Origin: Nectonema munidae | Lineage: Eukaryota > Nematomorpha > Nectonematoida > Nectonematidae | Reading direction: 5' to 3' | Assembly: GCA_030549495.1 (NCBI GenBank) | Contig: JAUIRK010001046.1 | Span: 582,501 to 646,500, forward strand | Length of the DNA: 64,000 bases | Shown here: positions 33,650-46,489 of the stretch, in pieces | Layout: every line of letters begins with the position of its first letter | How positions within the stretch are numbered: position 1 is the stretch's first letter | Made by a program: the position numbers and the translations under genes | The notes under the pieces: generated by a model | The model's input: the letters and a program-made list of their open reading frames with translations, nothing else | Databases searched by the model: none | Told to the model about the DNA's origin: nothing

Positions 33650-35330
33650 AATTGAAGTCTTTCATGTTAAGAAGATATTTTTTGTTGTTATTTTTTCTCT
33701 TTCGTAATTTTCAGATGGTTTACTTTGAACGAACAACATCGGCATTGCTGTATGTCGCATTATCATAAAAAAAGCCACTTTGCTGATTTGAAGCTCGAAA
33801 AAGAACGACCTCTGATTCCCCCAAAATTTTAAATGCCATATTCTCACTATACAAGTACGGATTTACAAGATAATTTACACTAAATTAAACTAACCTAATG
33901 AATAAAAGCAGACTAACTTAAGTATTATAAATTTTATGAAAAAGAGAAATCTGAAGTAAAGAGATTAGAATATAACTTTGATAAGAGAAAAAACTTTAAA
34001 ATGAATTTAAAATTGAATGAAAAAGACCCAAATCAAAACATAGCACAAAAGTGATTATGGGTGAAGAAGGCGGATAAGCAATGTTTAAAATATGAAAAGA
34101 TAAACTTACAGGCTAGAGTGAGGACTTTTGACTAAACTAAGAAAGAAAGAATTTTCTCACAAAACTGAAAAGAAAATGAGATGCAAAAGATTATATAGCC
34201 TTTAGGGAGGCACATTATGCAGAAACAAAAGAGATGGGAAAAGTTGACAAAGGAGAGGAGAGATAGGATGGGCGAGCTAAAGTGTCAGAAGTTTAGTTGC
34301 GAATTGTTTTCCTGCTGAACAATAACAGCATGCGAAAGTATATCTAAGAGGTGGGGTAGAGAAAAGCATATTAGTGAATACAAATTCATGTTTGTGCACA
34401 TGATATGACGTGTACCATGAGACGACGGCTCCTTTGGGGCATCGATTTTCCAAAATTATCTTGAAAGTTTATCGTTTTCAATGAATTTTTCAAATAATTT
34501 AAAGCGGACCATTTTTATTTCGTGTGACACCGGTGACCCACTTTAACTTTAATTAAATTCAATTCGAGTTTTATGTCTGAATACAAAAATATTATTCGAT
34601 AAGAACATCCTTTTAGGTTGAATAATAAAATTTTCAGTCTTTCAAAACTTTTCATTTTATTATAATTATTTTACATAAAAGTTATTTTTATGAGCCGTAC
34701 CAAATGTTGAAAATTTTCAGAGAACGCCGGAACACTTGAGTTATATCGATAATTTTGTCAAGAATTTACTTTATATATTGATTTAATATACGCAAAATAG
34801 TGAAATTTTTAAGTTTACTAAATATCACTTCTGTTGTTGGCAAAATTTCGTGAGTTTCAACGAAGGTTCGTTTTGTTTAAATTATTTTCTCTGTACAATT
34901 TGATTGTCTGCCACATTCTGTATATTTTTATGGGCTGTATCAAAGATTGGATACGATTGGGTCAGACAGAGCAAATTAAATCGCGTAAATATAGTGACTC
35001 CTTTTGGCGCAATTCTGCGTTAAATTTTATATAATTAAGATTATTTGGACCCGTCTGTATTATATTACCCTATTCCTTAATAAAAGGAACAACAAATTCA
35101 CTGTAAAGAAGTCAACAACTCAACACTCTTGATAATTGAGATCAAGGCTAATTCTATTCCGAATCATGAGATAATAATTTGGTCGATCAACTAAGATTAT
35201 TATTCTCACTTTGGATGATGAGATATTGACAAATAAAAAAAATAAAAAAAAATAGAAGAAGAAACACAATTATTACACACAGTGCCAGGAATTTTAAACG
35301 GAGAGAAAAGGGAACTAGTACAAAAAGATG
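33650..35330. other. No supported gene
   Basis: Mixed AT-rich sequence. A slightly GC-richer block at 34180-34560 may be old repeat material. ORFs at 33662-33847 (minus) and 34834-35034 (plus) show no recognisable domain. Confidence 0.35.
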
Positions 35331-35339
35331 TTTCTAGAA

Positions 35340-36093
35340 GAGTGGTTGTCAAACTTTTTTTTCTGTTAGACCCCTTTCACTTATTTTTTTGGGGTTGACA
35401 CCCTCATGTCTATCCGATAAAAGAAAATCTTATTCTCAGTAAAAATTAAAAAATATTTATACCTTTTAGCAACGGTAAAAACACGGTACCAATTTAAAAT
35501 AACGATTTTTAACCGTTCTATAAAGGTTCTTCTCTTTTACAAATATACTGAATCGGGATGTTGTATAGGAATCGATATAGACAGGTGACTTTTTTTCAAG
35601 GTGATTGCTAAGACATATTTTACTGTAATAATATTACTATAGTAATAAAAAAATGTAAAGTCTGGATTTTAAAATTTTTTGAATTATTTTTAAAACTTTG
35701 CCTTATTCGATGGTATGTCTGTATTCGATGGAATCTCTGTTTTACTTTATACTAAATTTAGTCAAAAATATTTAAAATTGATTCTGAGATTCTCTATTTA
35801 TTTAAAAATTTTATAATAAAATTAGCCAGTCTATGACATCATGAATATACTTATCTCTATGCTCTACTAAATTGGAGATGTGCAAGTAGGTTAAAAAGAT
35901 AAATGTGCAAGGGTTATATTCATTAAAATTTTTTTATTTCAAAATGTTTTAAATTACAGTAAACGTTGTATTTTCAGTAATAACAACTTTCCTGAAATGA
36001 AATTAAGCATGGAGCACCAAAATGTCACTGTTGACCCCAATGAATATTTCATTGACCCTCTGGATCCATGTGGACCAAGGTAGGGAACCTCTG
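35340..36093. mobile_element. Non-autonomous hAT element
   Basis: Left end GAGTGGTTGTCAAACTTTTT, right end read inward CAGAGGTTCCCTACCTTGG. Internal 'gggg/cccc' blocks near both ends (ttggggttgac / gttgacccca) in inverted relation. Flanks TTCTAGAA (35332-35339) and CTCTAGAG (36094-36101) agree at six of eight bases. About 754 bp without a long ORF. Confidence 0.7.
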
Positions 36094-36101
36094 CTCTAGA
36101 G

Positions 36102-37810
36102 GTTCACGTGATGAAGCATTAAGCCAAAACTTTAAGGAAATTAGATCAGAAAACTAAATACAAAATACAATTATGATTAAAGAATAGGTTTTATAGACAA
36201 AATCGGTTGAAACTATTGGTAAATCCGAAGTTGAAATTAATGTCAATATGTTTTACCAACCCTGGCTATAAAGGGAATGAATGTATACGAGAAATCATTG
36301 CATCATTATTCCAATAATAATTAGCATTCTAACCTAATTAGAATAGAGCCAAAATGAAGCTTACAAAATCACTCCATTATTCCAAATTCTTAATTAAAGA
36401 ACGTTTGTAGTTCTAAAATCTTTCTGTTTTAAAATCCAAAAAGGTATAGATTCGGATAAAGCATTCTCTATATTTCTCGTTTACATTTCGACACACAAAA
36501 ATTAGTGAAATGTGTGTAAATGGAAAGCCTTGAGTTGTATAGGGAAGATAGGGATAGGACGCATGCAATATTTTCGCACTGTGTAATAGTAATGTAAGCT
36601 GCTTTTTATTATTTGGTTGAGATTTGATGGAAAATTGAATGGTTTGAAAGAAACTTGGTTTTCATTTCGATTTTGATGATGTCAATCTAATAATGCATAG
36701 TTGATGCTTGAAAAGTATTTTTTTCAAAAAAAACAAAAACAAGGTATCCATCCATAGATTGATTATATTTATTATTGATTGTTACTCTGAGCAATCGTAA
36801 AAGTAGATACGTAAAAAATGAAGAGGTATCGCCTTTATAGGCCGAAAAAAGACGGTAGTTGATTTTGGACATTACCAAAATATTATATCTATCAAGGCTT
36901 TGTTTCCCTTTTTTTGTTTTTACTCAACAAAACAACAATAAAGTGACGTGTTGAAGAAATTCTTGATATGTGACTTGGCAAAATATTTAAGGAAGTTGGA
37001 TGACGTTGTATTCATTGAAATTCAAATGGGGATAATTAGAAAGATTGTTGTGATTATATCAGTAGTCTGGGTAAACAAAGCGGGAGACAACATCTTGCCA
37101 TACCTATTATTATTATCAGTGATCTGGAAAGACAAAGAGGAAGGCAACGCCGGACTATTATATATTCATTTTGAAACTTTAAAAAGGTACTCATAATCAA
37201 ATTTTTAGATAAAACTTTGCACACATGTTAAGGACATAATTAGCATCTATTATACAATTTTTGAAACAAAATGACTCCAGAATTTCACTTTTGGAAGCTA
37301 ATAAAGACATATACATATATTTTTTAAAAATCATAAAAGATCCTATATACTATAATCTCTATTTTTAAAAAATATAATATACATTTAGCATATAGCGTCT
37401 GTCTTATATATATATATATGTTTTAAAAGTTTATTATTTAAAAATTGTTTTTTTATAAAATGTAGTAATTTAAAAGTATTGCCTTTTGCCCTCAATAAGT
37501 TGGTTCTAAATATTTATGAAAATTTCCACACCACATTTTTGTACAGCTTAAAACTTTAAGAATAAATGAGTTTAGAAATTATGCATGGTATCAATAGAAA
37601 ACAACATTTATTGTGCTGAACATAGGCTAAGCTATATTTAAAAAAATAATCAGGTTTTTTCCCATATTGATTTTGTTTGACGTCAGTCAAATATTTTTCT
37701 CTAAATAAAACAATGTTAAATGTGGTAGTATCTTAAGAATGATCAAACATCAATTATATACATTATTACATATCGTAAGATTACAAAGAATTAACTTTTG
37801 TAGTGAGTAT
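36102..37810. other. No supported gene
   Basis: AT-rich. A plus-strand frame 36948-37196 (82 codons) has a hydrophobic middle (IRKIVVIISVVWVNK) but no recognised family and no supporting splice context, so it is left unassigned. Confidence 0.3.
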
Positions 37811-37818
37811 CAGCTATG

Positions 37819-38070
37819 CGGTGCCGGCCTTAGGCCACTGCAAACTATGCGGCCGCAGTGGGCCCCGCACTTCTCATTTTTCATTTTGATGATATATTTT
37901 ATGATTTCGCTAAACGCAAGGTTCGCAAAGTAAAGTTACTTTGATAAAACAAATCCTTTCTTTTTTTCAAAATCTTATTTCACAGTTTTAATCTTTTTTC
38001 CTACCCACACTGGGCCCAACGCAATCCATTTTGCATAGGGCCCCGCAAACACTAGGCCGAACCGGCCCTG
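37819..38070. mobile_element. hAT MITE (252 bp)
   Basis: Left end CGGTGCCGGCCTTAGGCCAC, right end read inward CAGGGCCGGTTCGGCCTAG; GGGCCC blocks lie inside both ends. Flanks CAGCTATG (37811-37818) and CGGCTATG (38071-38078) match at seven of eight bases, an hAT-size target duplication. Strong GC contrast at both ends. Confidence 0.82.
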
Positions 38071-38079
38071 CGGCTATGT

Positions 38080-39030
38080 TACTTTGAAAAAAATCTCTAA
38101 ATTTTTTGATAATGGTAGTTTTTCTCCGGCCAGTCTAATTTTTTGTTTCAAAGAAAACCCAAAATCAAAATAAAGTATTCCCTTAATTTAATTAAACAAA
38201 AAAACTGTAGATACAATTAAAATTTTAAGAGTCAATAGAGATCAATGCATTTTTGTGACTTTAGTAAAATGTTTTTAAAATAAGATACCAAACTTTAATA
38301 AAAGAGAAAAGTATTTTTACATTTCAGGATGTAAAAAATTTTTCTTCATTCAAAAATTGACGTCTTTCATGTTTTAAGGATTAGTTAAGGTTATTTTTTG
38401 TTTATTCTTCAATTTTTTATAAGAAACTTTTTTTGTGGTTATTTTCTTTATCACTCTTTAAGTTAATAAAAAATAATATTTTTTTATTTTTTACTTTAGT
38501 TTTCAGTATTGCATCTAGGGTAAGAAAAATCTTTCATTTCTAGAAGGATGGTAAGGATATTTTTACATTTTATAGGTCAGTGCATTTCAAAATATTGTTT
38601 ATTCATAAAAAAAGTCTCATTATGAGAAATATCTCAAGATTTATCTTATATGACCCATGGAATATTTTTATATTTTAGTGTTCTGAAAAAAAATTTACAT
38701 TGAAAAAAATTGAATCAGCTTATATTTTCCAACCTAACCAAACCATTGATCAGCTTTCATCAAACACTAAGGTTGCGATGATCTGTCATGTGCTTTGATA
38801 TCTTCCAAAACTTCAAGAGTTTCAACATGGACCGCTTTAAAATTGTTGTAACTTTCTTTCGAAGTGTCAAAAAAACTTAAATTTAAAAGGACGAACTTTA
38901 AGTAAAAATGCCATTTATTTCTGAGCTTTTTAAGTTGTAAAAAATAATTACGAAACGTCATATAAATATGTTTTTAAAATTAATGCATATCTGTGACGTT
39001 GTGAAATATCATAAACCAAACACTTGAAAA
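38080..39030. other. AT-rich DNA; one unrecognised minus-strand frame
   Basis: The minus frame 38767-38961 ends in a protein-like stretch (KAVHVETLEVLEDIKAHDRS) with a stop. No family recognised. Could be a terminal exon or transposon debris. Confidence 0.25.
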
Positions 39031-39038
39031 CATTGATT

Positions 39039-39089
39039 TAAATAGGAATTACTAAAGTCGTCTTCTTTGTTTGGTCCTAAATGGGTTAA
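39039..39089. mobile_element. Partial copy of the piggyBac-type MITE
   Basis: The reverse complement of the left half of the 17763 element: GGAATTACTAAAGTCGTC ... AAATGGGTTAA, ending at TTAA (39086-39089). The other half is missing. Confidence 0.65.
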
Positions 39090-39274
39090 TGTGTATCTAA
39101 CCTAAAATTGTTATTTTGTGAATAATTTATTCTTAAACTTTTCTAATAAATTTTCTTCTTCTTCCTCTTCTTTATGTTAATTGCGTCCTTTGAACGTGTA
39201 AAATTGAGTTTCAAAAATTACCAAAATTATCATTAATGGTAAATTTATTTTGAAGAAAAATATGATTTTAAAAA

Positions 39275-39425
39275 GCATAACGCATCTTAGTTCTTCGGAG
39301 ATAATCGATTAGGAATCTTTGATAAAAACAGCCTACAGAAGAAAAAGCTCTTTCGCACTCTACACTTGTTGCTCTTATTGTTGAACTTTGATCTATCTGA
39401 TTTTTCCAGTTGCTTCAAATAACTT
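39275..39425 (-). mobile_element. hAT transposase C-terminal fragment
   Basis: Minus-strand text STIRATSVECERAFSSVGCF then YQRFLIDYLRR matches the hAT dimerisation motif S-x-x-C/E-R-x-F-S-x-x-G...R-x-x-L. A short relic with stops around it. Confidence 0.65.
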
Positions 39426-39879
39426 CACTTCTTTGCTAAAATCGTTTTTGGATTTAGACTAGAAGAAAGTATTTTTTTTATAATAAAATTAAAAAAAATT
39501 ATGAATTATAATTTAATAATAATAATTATTGGTAAAATTTTTTTTTAAAAATTCATATTATACCGGTAAAGAAGTTTTCAAACTTTTTCTTCAATTTCAG
39601 GCACATAATTATCTTCGGTTTGCACAGGTAAATAAAAAGACGTGCTTATGCATTTTTTTGTTGATATATAATTTAATTACAGTTAAAAGTGTTCGGTAAT
39701 GGTAAAGTAAAAGTATTTTTACCGATAAATTACCCGTTTCAAACGTTAGTTGACAATCATTTGAAATTTATTTAGAATTCCGTGAACAACTTCCAAGGGT
39801 TTGTAAAAAATTTTTATATAAAGCAAAACAATTTTTACCACTTTCACTCGTATATATTACAAAATACTATATTTTTCAA

Positions 39880-39985
39880 GTTCAAATTGGCACTAAGAAA
39901 TCAAATTGGCAATAAGCAAGTTCAAATTGGCACTAACAAATTCAAATTGGCACTAAGCAAATTCAAAATGGTACTAGGAATATCC
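39880..39985. repeat. Short tandem repeat, about 21-bp unit, five copies
   Basis: 'ttcaaattggcactaagcaa' recurs with small length and base changes. Confidence 0.85.
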
Positions 39986-39989
39986 AAAG

Positions 39990-42120
39990 ACTTTGTTAGT
40001 TAAAATCTAATATATTATAGAATTTATTTAAAAAATAAAATAATTTTTTTTTGGAAGTGTAAACCCTAATAACTGCAATAAATTTAGAAGTCAAATTAAA
40101 GTATTGCTCCCAAAAATTTAAATAATGGAAAATGAATTTAAAAAAATATATTATAAAATTAAATTTTAATTATTTTTTTGCAAAAAGTTATTGTCTTGAT
40201 CAAATTCTTATTGTCTTGATCTATACAGATCAGTTGGATTAAGTCCAAAATTGAAAAGGTATCAACATAATTTTCTTAAGACAAAAAACTTAATTTTTTT
40301 CCTGTTAAAAAATGCATCAATGAGGTCTGGGAAAATAAGATTGGCAACCATTGTTGTATATATACTGCAATTCATGACGTTTTGGCGAATGATTCAATGA
40401 ATCAATTTTTCGTAATGAAATGTTCACCGTCTCACTACTTTGACTCTTGCTTGTAACGTTTGAATCTCGCCTTATACTTTTGGGTGCAAGATACGGAAAA
40501 CTGAAAAAAGAGGGTTAAGGCCCTCAAACTTTTCGAATTCTCAGTCTTATAAAAGAAATGCAATTCAGAAATTTATTGCATAAATTCTAAATAAGCATTA
40601 TTGTCTACATTAGAGGGTTGCTGGACAAAATACCGATGAACGTAGTGCCCCGTCATAATGGCAACATCCGTTCGAAGAGGACAAAATGTCAATGACAAGA
40701 ATTTTACTTTAACACAAACCATTTTTATTGAAACAATTTACTAATTAATTTACTTACTTGACAACATCAACTTAACGAAAAATAAATTAAATCCCTTCCA
40801 GGATAGAAATTGTTCTATTAACATTATTATCATTATCATTCTTGGTGTGTCCAGGTTATGTGCTCTCCAAACAGATTTTGGAATTGGTTGTCAACTGTCA
40901 AAAGTAAAAGTCGCTTGTTTTGAGTAAAAATATCGCTTAATAGTAGCTAAAATTAGAATTACAAATTTCGTTTAAAATTTATTTTCCCAAAACTGAACTA
41001 GATGCAGATTATTATTAATTCAAACTTTTATATGCTGTTACACTGCGAAATTTTGGAATAACTTCAGAACGCAATTGAAACTCTTAGCAAGTTGCATTGA
41101 TACTTTTTTAAACTATACTTAATCAATATATTTCTTAAAGTGTATTTAAATACATTTGATTTCTTAGTTTAGTTTTAATAATATTGAGTTGAACAAGCGT
41201 CAAAAAATTTTTTACCACCAATTTCAATAAAAAAAAGTTCAGATAAGTTTCCATTTATACTATTTTCAAAATAAAAAATAGAGTATGAATATATCAATAG
41301 AAGAAGAATTTATTAGGCAAGTTTAAAAAAATAAGTAAACCTTGCATAAGTATTTCAAGGGTTGTATAACCGTACTACAAATATACTTTAACGAATAGAA
41401 TGTTTAGAAAAATCGAATAGGTTAGTTTAAAATAAGTTGGCTACATCTTTGCCATATGGACTTTAGACAAGTTATGATAATATTATCTTGAAGCTCACTC
41501 GAATTCAGATTAGATTCTAAAAGATATTTTCTTCCCCTTTATTATATTTAGCAGTTTTAACTCAAATACATTTGTATTTTCGTATACGAATACAAAATAT
41601 ATGCATATATTATATAAATATATAATGCATAGCTATATATAAATATATAGCAACAATAAAAAATTAACAACAGAAAAAGTTTAGTGTATTATGGGGTATT
41701 TTAGTGTCTTTTGGGGTGTTTTAGTGTTTTCTACATCCATGATTTTTGTTAAATATTGTCCTAATTTATTTGAATAAACCAACTTTTGGTGTTTAATTCA
41801 CTCAAAATATTTTACCCTTCAGTAAAGTAGTTATCTCGAGAGGACCTGAACTTTCTTGGCTTCATTCCTAAAGCGGTTTATATAAACCTTTGGAAGCTAA
41901 AGCTCATCAATGACATTTATATCTATAATTTTACTAATCTTGATCTATACAAAAAAAATATGTATTTTCTTTTTATTAATGATCCTGTGAATAAAGTTCT
42001 TCTTCTTCTTCTTCTTGGCTAGAAATTTGTTATAGGCTGGTATTTTGTAAGCCAATTCTTCTATACTTAATACATTTGCTCTTTATTCTATGGTGATAAG
42101 AATGATGATAAAAAAATAAA
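39990..42120. other. AT-rich DNA with minor repeats
   Basis: Contains 'gggtattttagtgtcttttg' repeated three times near 41690-41735, an (AT)-rich palindromic tract at 41585-41655 and (TTC)n at 41999-42014. No gene supported. Confidence 0.4.
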
Positions 42121-42229
42121 TCATTTGCTTTACCTAATGTAAGATGGAGTTCACGAGTGAAGGGTAGTCTATAATCTTGTCATTCTTTTTATCACTATGA
42201 TTCGAATCATGCACAATTTGCAAAAGAAG

Positions 42230-42905
42230 CTGCGACCCGCATTTCAAAATACTGAGGGCCACTTGCGACCCGCATTTCAAAATACTGAGGGCAACTTGCG
42301 ACCCGTATTTCAAAATACTGAGGGCCACTTGCGACCCGCATTTCAAAACACTGAGGGCCACTTGCGACCCGCATTTCAAAATACTGAGGGCCACTTGCGA
42401 CCCGTATTTCAAAATACTGAGGGCCACTTGCGACCCGCATTTCAAAATACTGAGGGCCACTTGCGACCCGCATTTCAAAATACTGAGGGCCACTTGCGAC
42501 CCGCATTTCAAAACACTGAGGGCCACTTGCGACCCGCATTTCAAAACACTGAGGGCCACTTGCGACCCGAATTTCAAAACACTGAGGGCCTCTTGCGACC
42601 CGCATTTCAAAACACTGAGGGCCACTTGCGACCCGCATTTCAAAATACTGAGGGCCACCTGCGACCCGCATTTCAAAATACTGAGGGCCACTTGCGACCC
42701 GCATTTCAAAATACTGAGGGTCACTTGCGACCCGCATTTCAAAATACTGAGGGCCACTTGCGACCCGCATTTCAAAATACTGAGGGCCACTTGCGACCCG
42801 CATTTCAAAATACTGAGGGCCACTTGCGACCCGCATTTCAAAATACTGAGGGCCACTTACGACCCGCATTTCAAAATACTGAGCGCCACTTGCGCCCCGC
42901 ATTTC
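42230..42905. repeat. 33-bp minisatellite, about 20 units, open in several frames on both strands
   Basis: Twenty near-identical 33-bp units plus a partial one. The unit contains 'cgacccgcatttcaaaatac' then 'tgagggccacttg'. As 33 is divisible by three and the unit lacks stops, frames on both strands stay open: the plus strand repeats LRPAFQNTEGH, the minus strand LSILKCGSQVA or QYFEMRVASGP. Variants are patterned: 'cacactgag' units are concentrated in units 9-12, and 'cccgtattt' occurs in units 3 and 6. Much GC-richer than its surroundings. No start context, splice sites or known domain, so a minisatellite is favoured over a gene. Confidence 0.93.
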
Positions 42906-42919
42906 GAACAAAACTATAA

Positions 42920-45333
42920 ACGGTGATACAAGAAAGATAATCGTATTTCACTTTTAAATTTTATTTATAGAATAACTATTCACTTTTTGTACAAATTTTT
43001 ATTACATTTTTGATATTATCATATGTATGTATGCCGTGTCAATTCTTAACGTTATACTAAATATATTTTCTTTTTGTCAACAATCAATCAATCAACGTAT
43101 AATGACTATTATCATCACAATGAAGGGAACTTGGAAGCTATGAGAGCTTGAGAAGCAAAACTGCTAGCAGAGACCAAGTTTGTGAATGATATTCGACTTT
43201 AGGGGTTTTCTAAACTTTTATCTTATAAATATTTTTAAAAAGTCGTAAAGAATGAAAATTAGGGGAATGCATGCGTAACTAAGTATCTCTGGCTTGCAGT
43301 ATGCCTTGTAATAACGCTTTATTTGCAATACATCTCAAAGACTTGGTGGCGCATTACGCTAGTCATGATTTCCTTCTGAAAGTCAAAAGGGAAGATACAT
43401 CATCATCATCCCTGAGAAAATTGTCATTAGACTTGGATTAATTTTATCAACGAATACATTAACTCAAATATGTGCGTATATTTGAAGAGTTATATCAGAC
43501 AGCCTTGAGGTATACATTTATACACGACTTTTACTGAAGAAATTTAACAGTCTTATTCATTATATCATTGAAATTCCTTCACTACACAAAATGAATTTAA
43601 TCTAGAAATATTCACCATAAAACAAAAGACAAATTCACTATACTTCTCTTTTTCTAAAATATTTTATATATATTTTGAGAAAATTCAAATTGTTAGTATA
43701 AGACTAGTGTGTGTGATCAAAGGTTGTTTGAAAAAATACGTCACCATAATTGTTATATTTATCAAGCTAAGTTTTTGGCGCACTTGGGGGTGAATTAGTT
43801 TTTTCAAAAGGTGGACATGCAATTTAGGGTGAACAAGCAGAGTGGCGGATTTTGGAGGGAGAAGGGGGGGGGGGGATAGCTCGTTTACCCTCACAATTTT
43901 TGAGCATATCACTTTATACTGTATATTTGTATCGAGTTTAGTTAGCTTTTTGGAAAGAAGAGTTCTACTTCAGATCCTTAAGATGATATGAGTGAATAAT
44001 ACGCATTTCGTAATACGAGTAATAATCTAGATCCGCATAAATTTTCAATCATATTGAATATTCAAAATTTTATAAAATAATGTTAGAACTGTTCCTAAAA
44101 AATATGCAATAAATGCATCTAAACTTCTTTTAACTCTTGTTTTACTTTGATATGTAAACCATTTCACAAAAAAAAAGATTCAAAATGATAAAAAAATATT
44201 GTTCATCTAAAAAATTAATAAACAAACTAAAGTCTAATCGCGATATTGCGAGCTTGCTCAGCATGAACACTTCAATAATATGCACTAATTTGTCCATTTC
44301 CAATCCCCTGTACAAAATTAACACGTAAATTAGACCTTCTATAACGAACTCGCTTTAATAAAAAACCTCGTTTATAATTGTGAATTACTTATGTAAAATA
44401 GCTCAATCTTTAGTAATAAAATTTGCTTATACAACGAATAAAGTCGTGAAGAACTTGTGCAAAAATAGGTTTACTATCTTGAAAGCATAAAAGCAATGAA
44501 AAAATTTGTTTCTCAAAATTTTGAATACGCTTGCGTAAATAGGAAGTCACTTTCATAAAGTTGTTTCAATTTTAAATCATATGTTCCATATTCTTTTTTT
44601 ACTAATGTTCTTGCTTTGATGAAATGACGTTTTATTTATAAGACTAACTTGCCAATACACAAACCTAGCTTATAATGGATAGGAAGGAATCTTACAATTC
44701 TTACGAGAAAAGTGGAACAAATGGTAAAAGAATAAGAAAGTCTGTACCCTAATGTTGAAGAAGCTCCTTTTCTTTGATTTAAAAATGGTAGATCCTTAAA
44801 CATTTGTTTTAGGACCTAAGTATTTTCGGGTGTTAACACTACTGTTTTAATGTTTTTCAAATTCAAGCTTTTATATTGTTTTTATTTTTATACTTACTTG
44901 TCGTCGTCACGTCTGGATCTTTTCCAAAATGCATTTCACAGGAAACTTGAGATAATATTTTGAATCAATAAACAATTTCATATAATTCATTTGCTGATTT
45001 CTTCAATTGATTTAAATAAATTTAAATTTGATCATAATTATACAAATAAAAGTATAATTAGTATGCCGGTTTCTTTTAGGTTAAGAAACATCGGCTTTTA
45101 TAATTTTTAATTTTTTTGCGGAATTTTATTTTTGATACTTTTTAGTAATACACAGAAAATTATAATAAGTCGGAAACAAATAAATCATTTCGATGAACAA
45201 TATTGCATTAAATATAAAAGAGAAAAATGGCCAATTCTTGCTCTAATGTCTTGACCTACAAGAAAAGTATAACGTTTTTTTCGTATTACACATGATCTAA
45301 AATGAATAATAATAATTATCGTGGATCCACTCA
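42920..45333. other. AT-rich DNA; mobile-element traces only
   Basis: A run of 13 G at about 43864-43876 follows 'gtggcggattttggaggga', probably an eroded element end. 'ctataacgaactcgctttaataaaaaacctcg' (44338-44370) resembles pogo/Tigger-type ends. One isolated minus-strand exon candidate is listed separately. Confidence 0.35.
44898..44934 (-). CDS. Isolated first-exon candidate with a strong donor
   Basis: The frame MHFGKDPDVTTT starts at ATG (44932-44934) and runs into an excellent donor ACAA|GTAAGTA in phase 1. No partner exon was found downstream on the minus strand. The frame also continues upstream of the ATG. May be a chance donor. Confidence 0.22.
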
Positions 45334-45342
45334 AATGTTCTA

Positions 45343-45917
45343 CATGGTCGGACATTTAGCCGAGAGACACTTTGCCGACACACATTTTGCCAAAAAACAT
45401 TTTAGCAAACAGACATCTGGTCGAACAATAATTTCCAAACAGACATTTGACCGAACAAAAATGTTACCTAAAAGCAATTTGGACGAAATGAAAAAAAATT
45501 TATAATGATGTATTATTATTATTATCTAACACCACATTTAATTGAATTATAATACCACATGAAATTTATTCACCTAACTACACACTTTAATTATACTAAT
45601 TTTTTTTTAAATAAGATTTTTAGACAAAACGTTTATTTCTATCATTAAAAAATATTAATTTTAGTGTAAGCATCTTTTATACTATATTATTTGCGTTTTA
45701 GTGGTTCAATATCAAAGAAGATTTTTTATCGGTTGCAGAAATTTGGAAATATTCTAAACTATTATTACATTTTTGTAGAAATATTGGTTCACCAAATGTC
45801 CGTTCGGTAAAATTTTTGCTCGGGCAAATGATTCTTTGGAAAAAGTTATGTTCGACCAAATGTCCTTTCGATTAAATGTCAATCGGCTAAATATCTATCA
45901 GTCAGATGCCGAGTAAC
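45343..45917. mobile_element. MULE-type non-autonomous element with repeat-built termini and 9-bp duplication
   Basis: AATGTTCTA occurs directly at both sides (45334-45342 and 45918-45926). The left end is a series of degenerate GGACATTT(A/G)GCCGA-like units (45348-45490). The right end holds the same units in opposite orientation (45780-45915, e.g. CAAATGTCC, GGCTAAATATC). The 575-bp element is AT-rich in the middle with no transposase. A 9-bp duplication and long repeat-built inverted termini match Mutator-like elements and resemble the architecture of the 19.5 kb MULE, with a different motif. Confidence 0.85.
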
Positions 45918-46489
45918 AATGTTCTATGCCTTCAGTCATATAATTTGTTATAAGGGCTTTCCTCAAACTAAATTTCTGAAAACGTAAATTCAATTGGATG
46001 CTGTTATGATATCGAGGCAAAAAAAATTAGTTTTCTAAGACGTAAAATGAGATAATGATTATTTTCAAATTGCTATCAACTTATGTGTGCAGTACGCTAA
46101 GCCTTGCATAAACTTAAATGAAGTGAGGATTTGGGAAACGGGAAGAAAATAATCAACTACAACTCCCACTTGAAGTACTTAAAAAGTACCAACATGACTC
46201 CAAACACTTAAAACGATTTTAAGAAGGGCCACTCTATATCTCATATGCTCTTCAAAAATTAAACTATATTTTTCAATATTTAAAATACTTAAAAAAACAC
46301 GACTGCGACTGCTAAAGTTTATTGGATACCTACTCTAACTCCTATCCGCTTAAAATTTCGTATCCACAGACTCCGACCATAACGAGAGACTAACTCAGGT
46401 GTAGAACCGGGCGGCATTTGCCATTTATAAGGAATGACTTCAAGAGTCTGATTGTCTTTTTTAATTTTTCCACAGGAAAGACGCCCCAA

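Noticed and set aside
42230-42905. CRISPR array
   Set aside because: Units are contiguous without unique spacers, in a eukaryotic genome.
42134-42919. Open frames of about 240 codons on both strands
   Set aside because: They are a by-product of a stop-free 33-bp tandem repeat. Three overlapping frames on two strands show the same periodicity, and there is no exon context or known domain.
45302-45505. Plus-strand frame with repeated ADTHFAKKHFSKQ-like text
   Set aside because: Translation of the repeat-built terminus of the MULE-type MITE.
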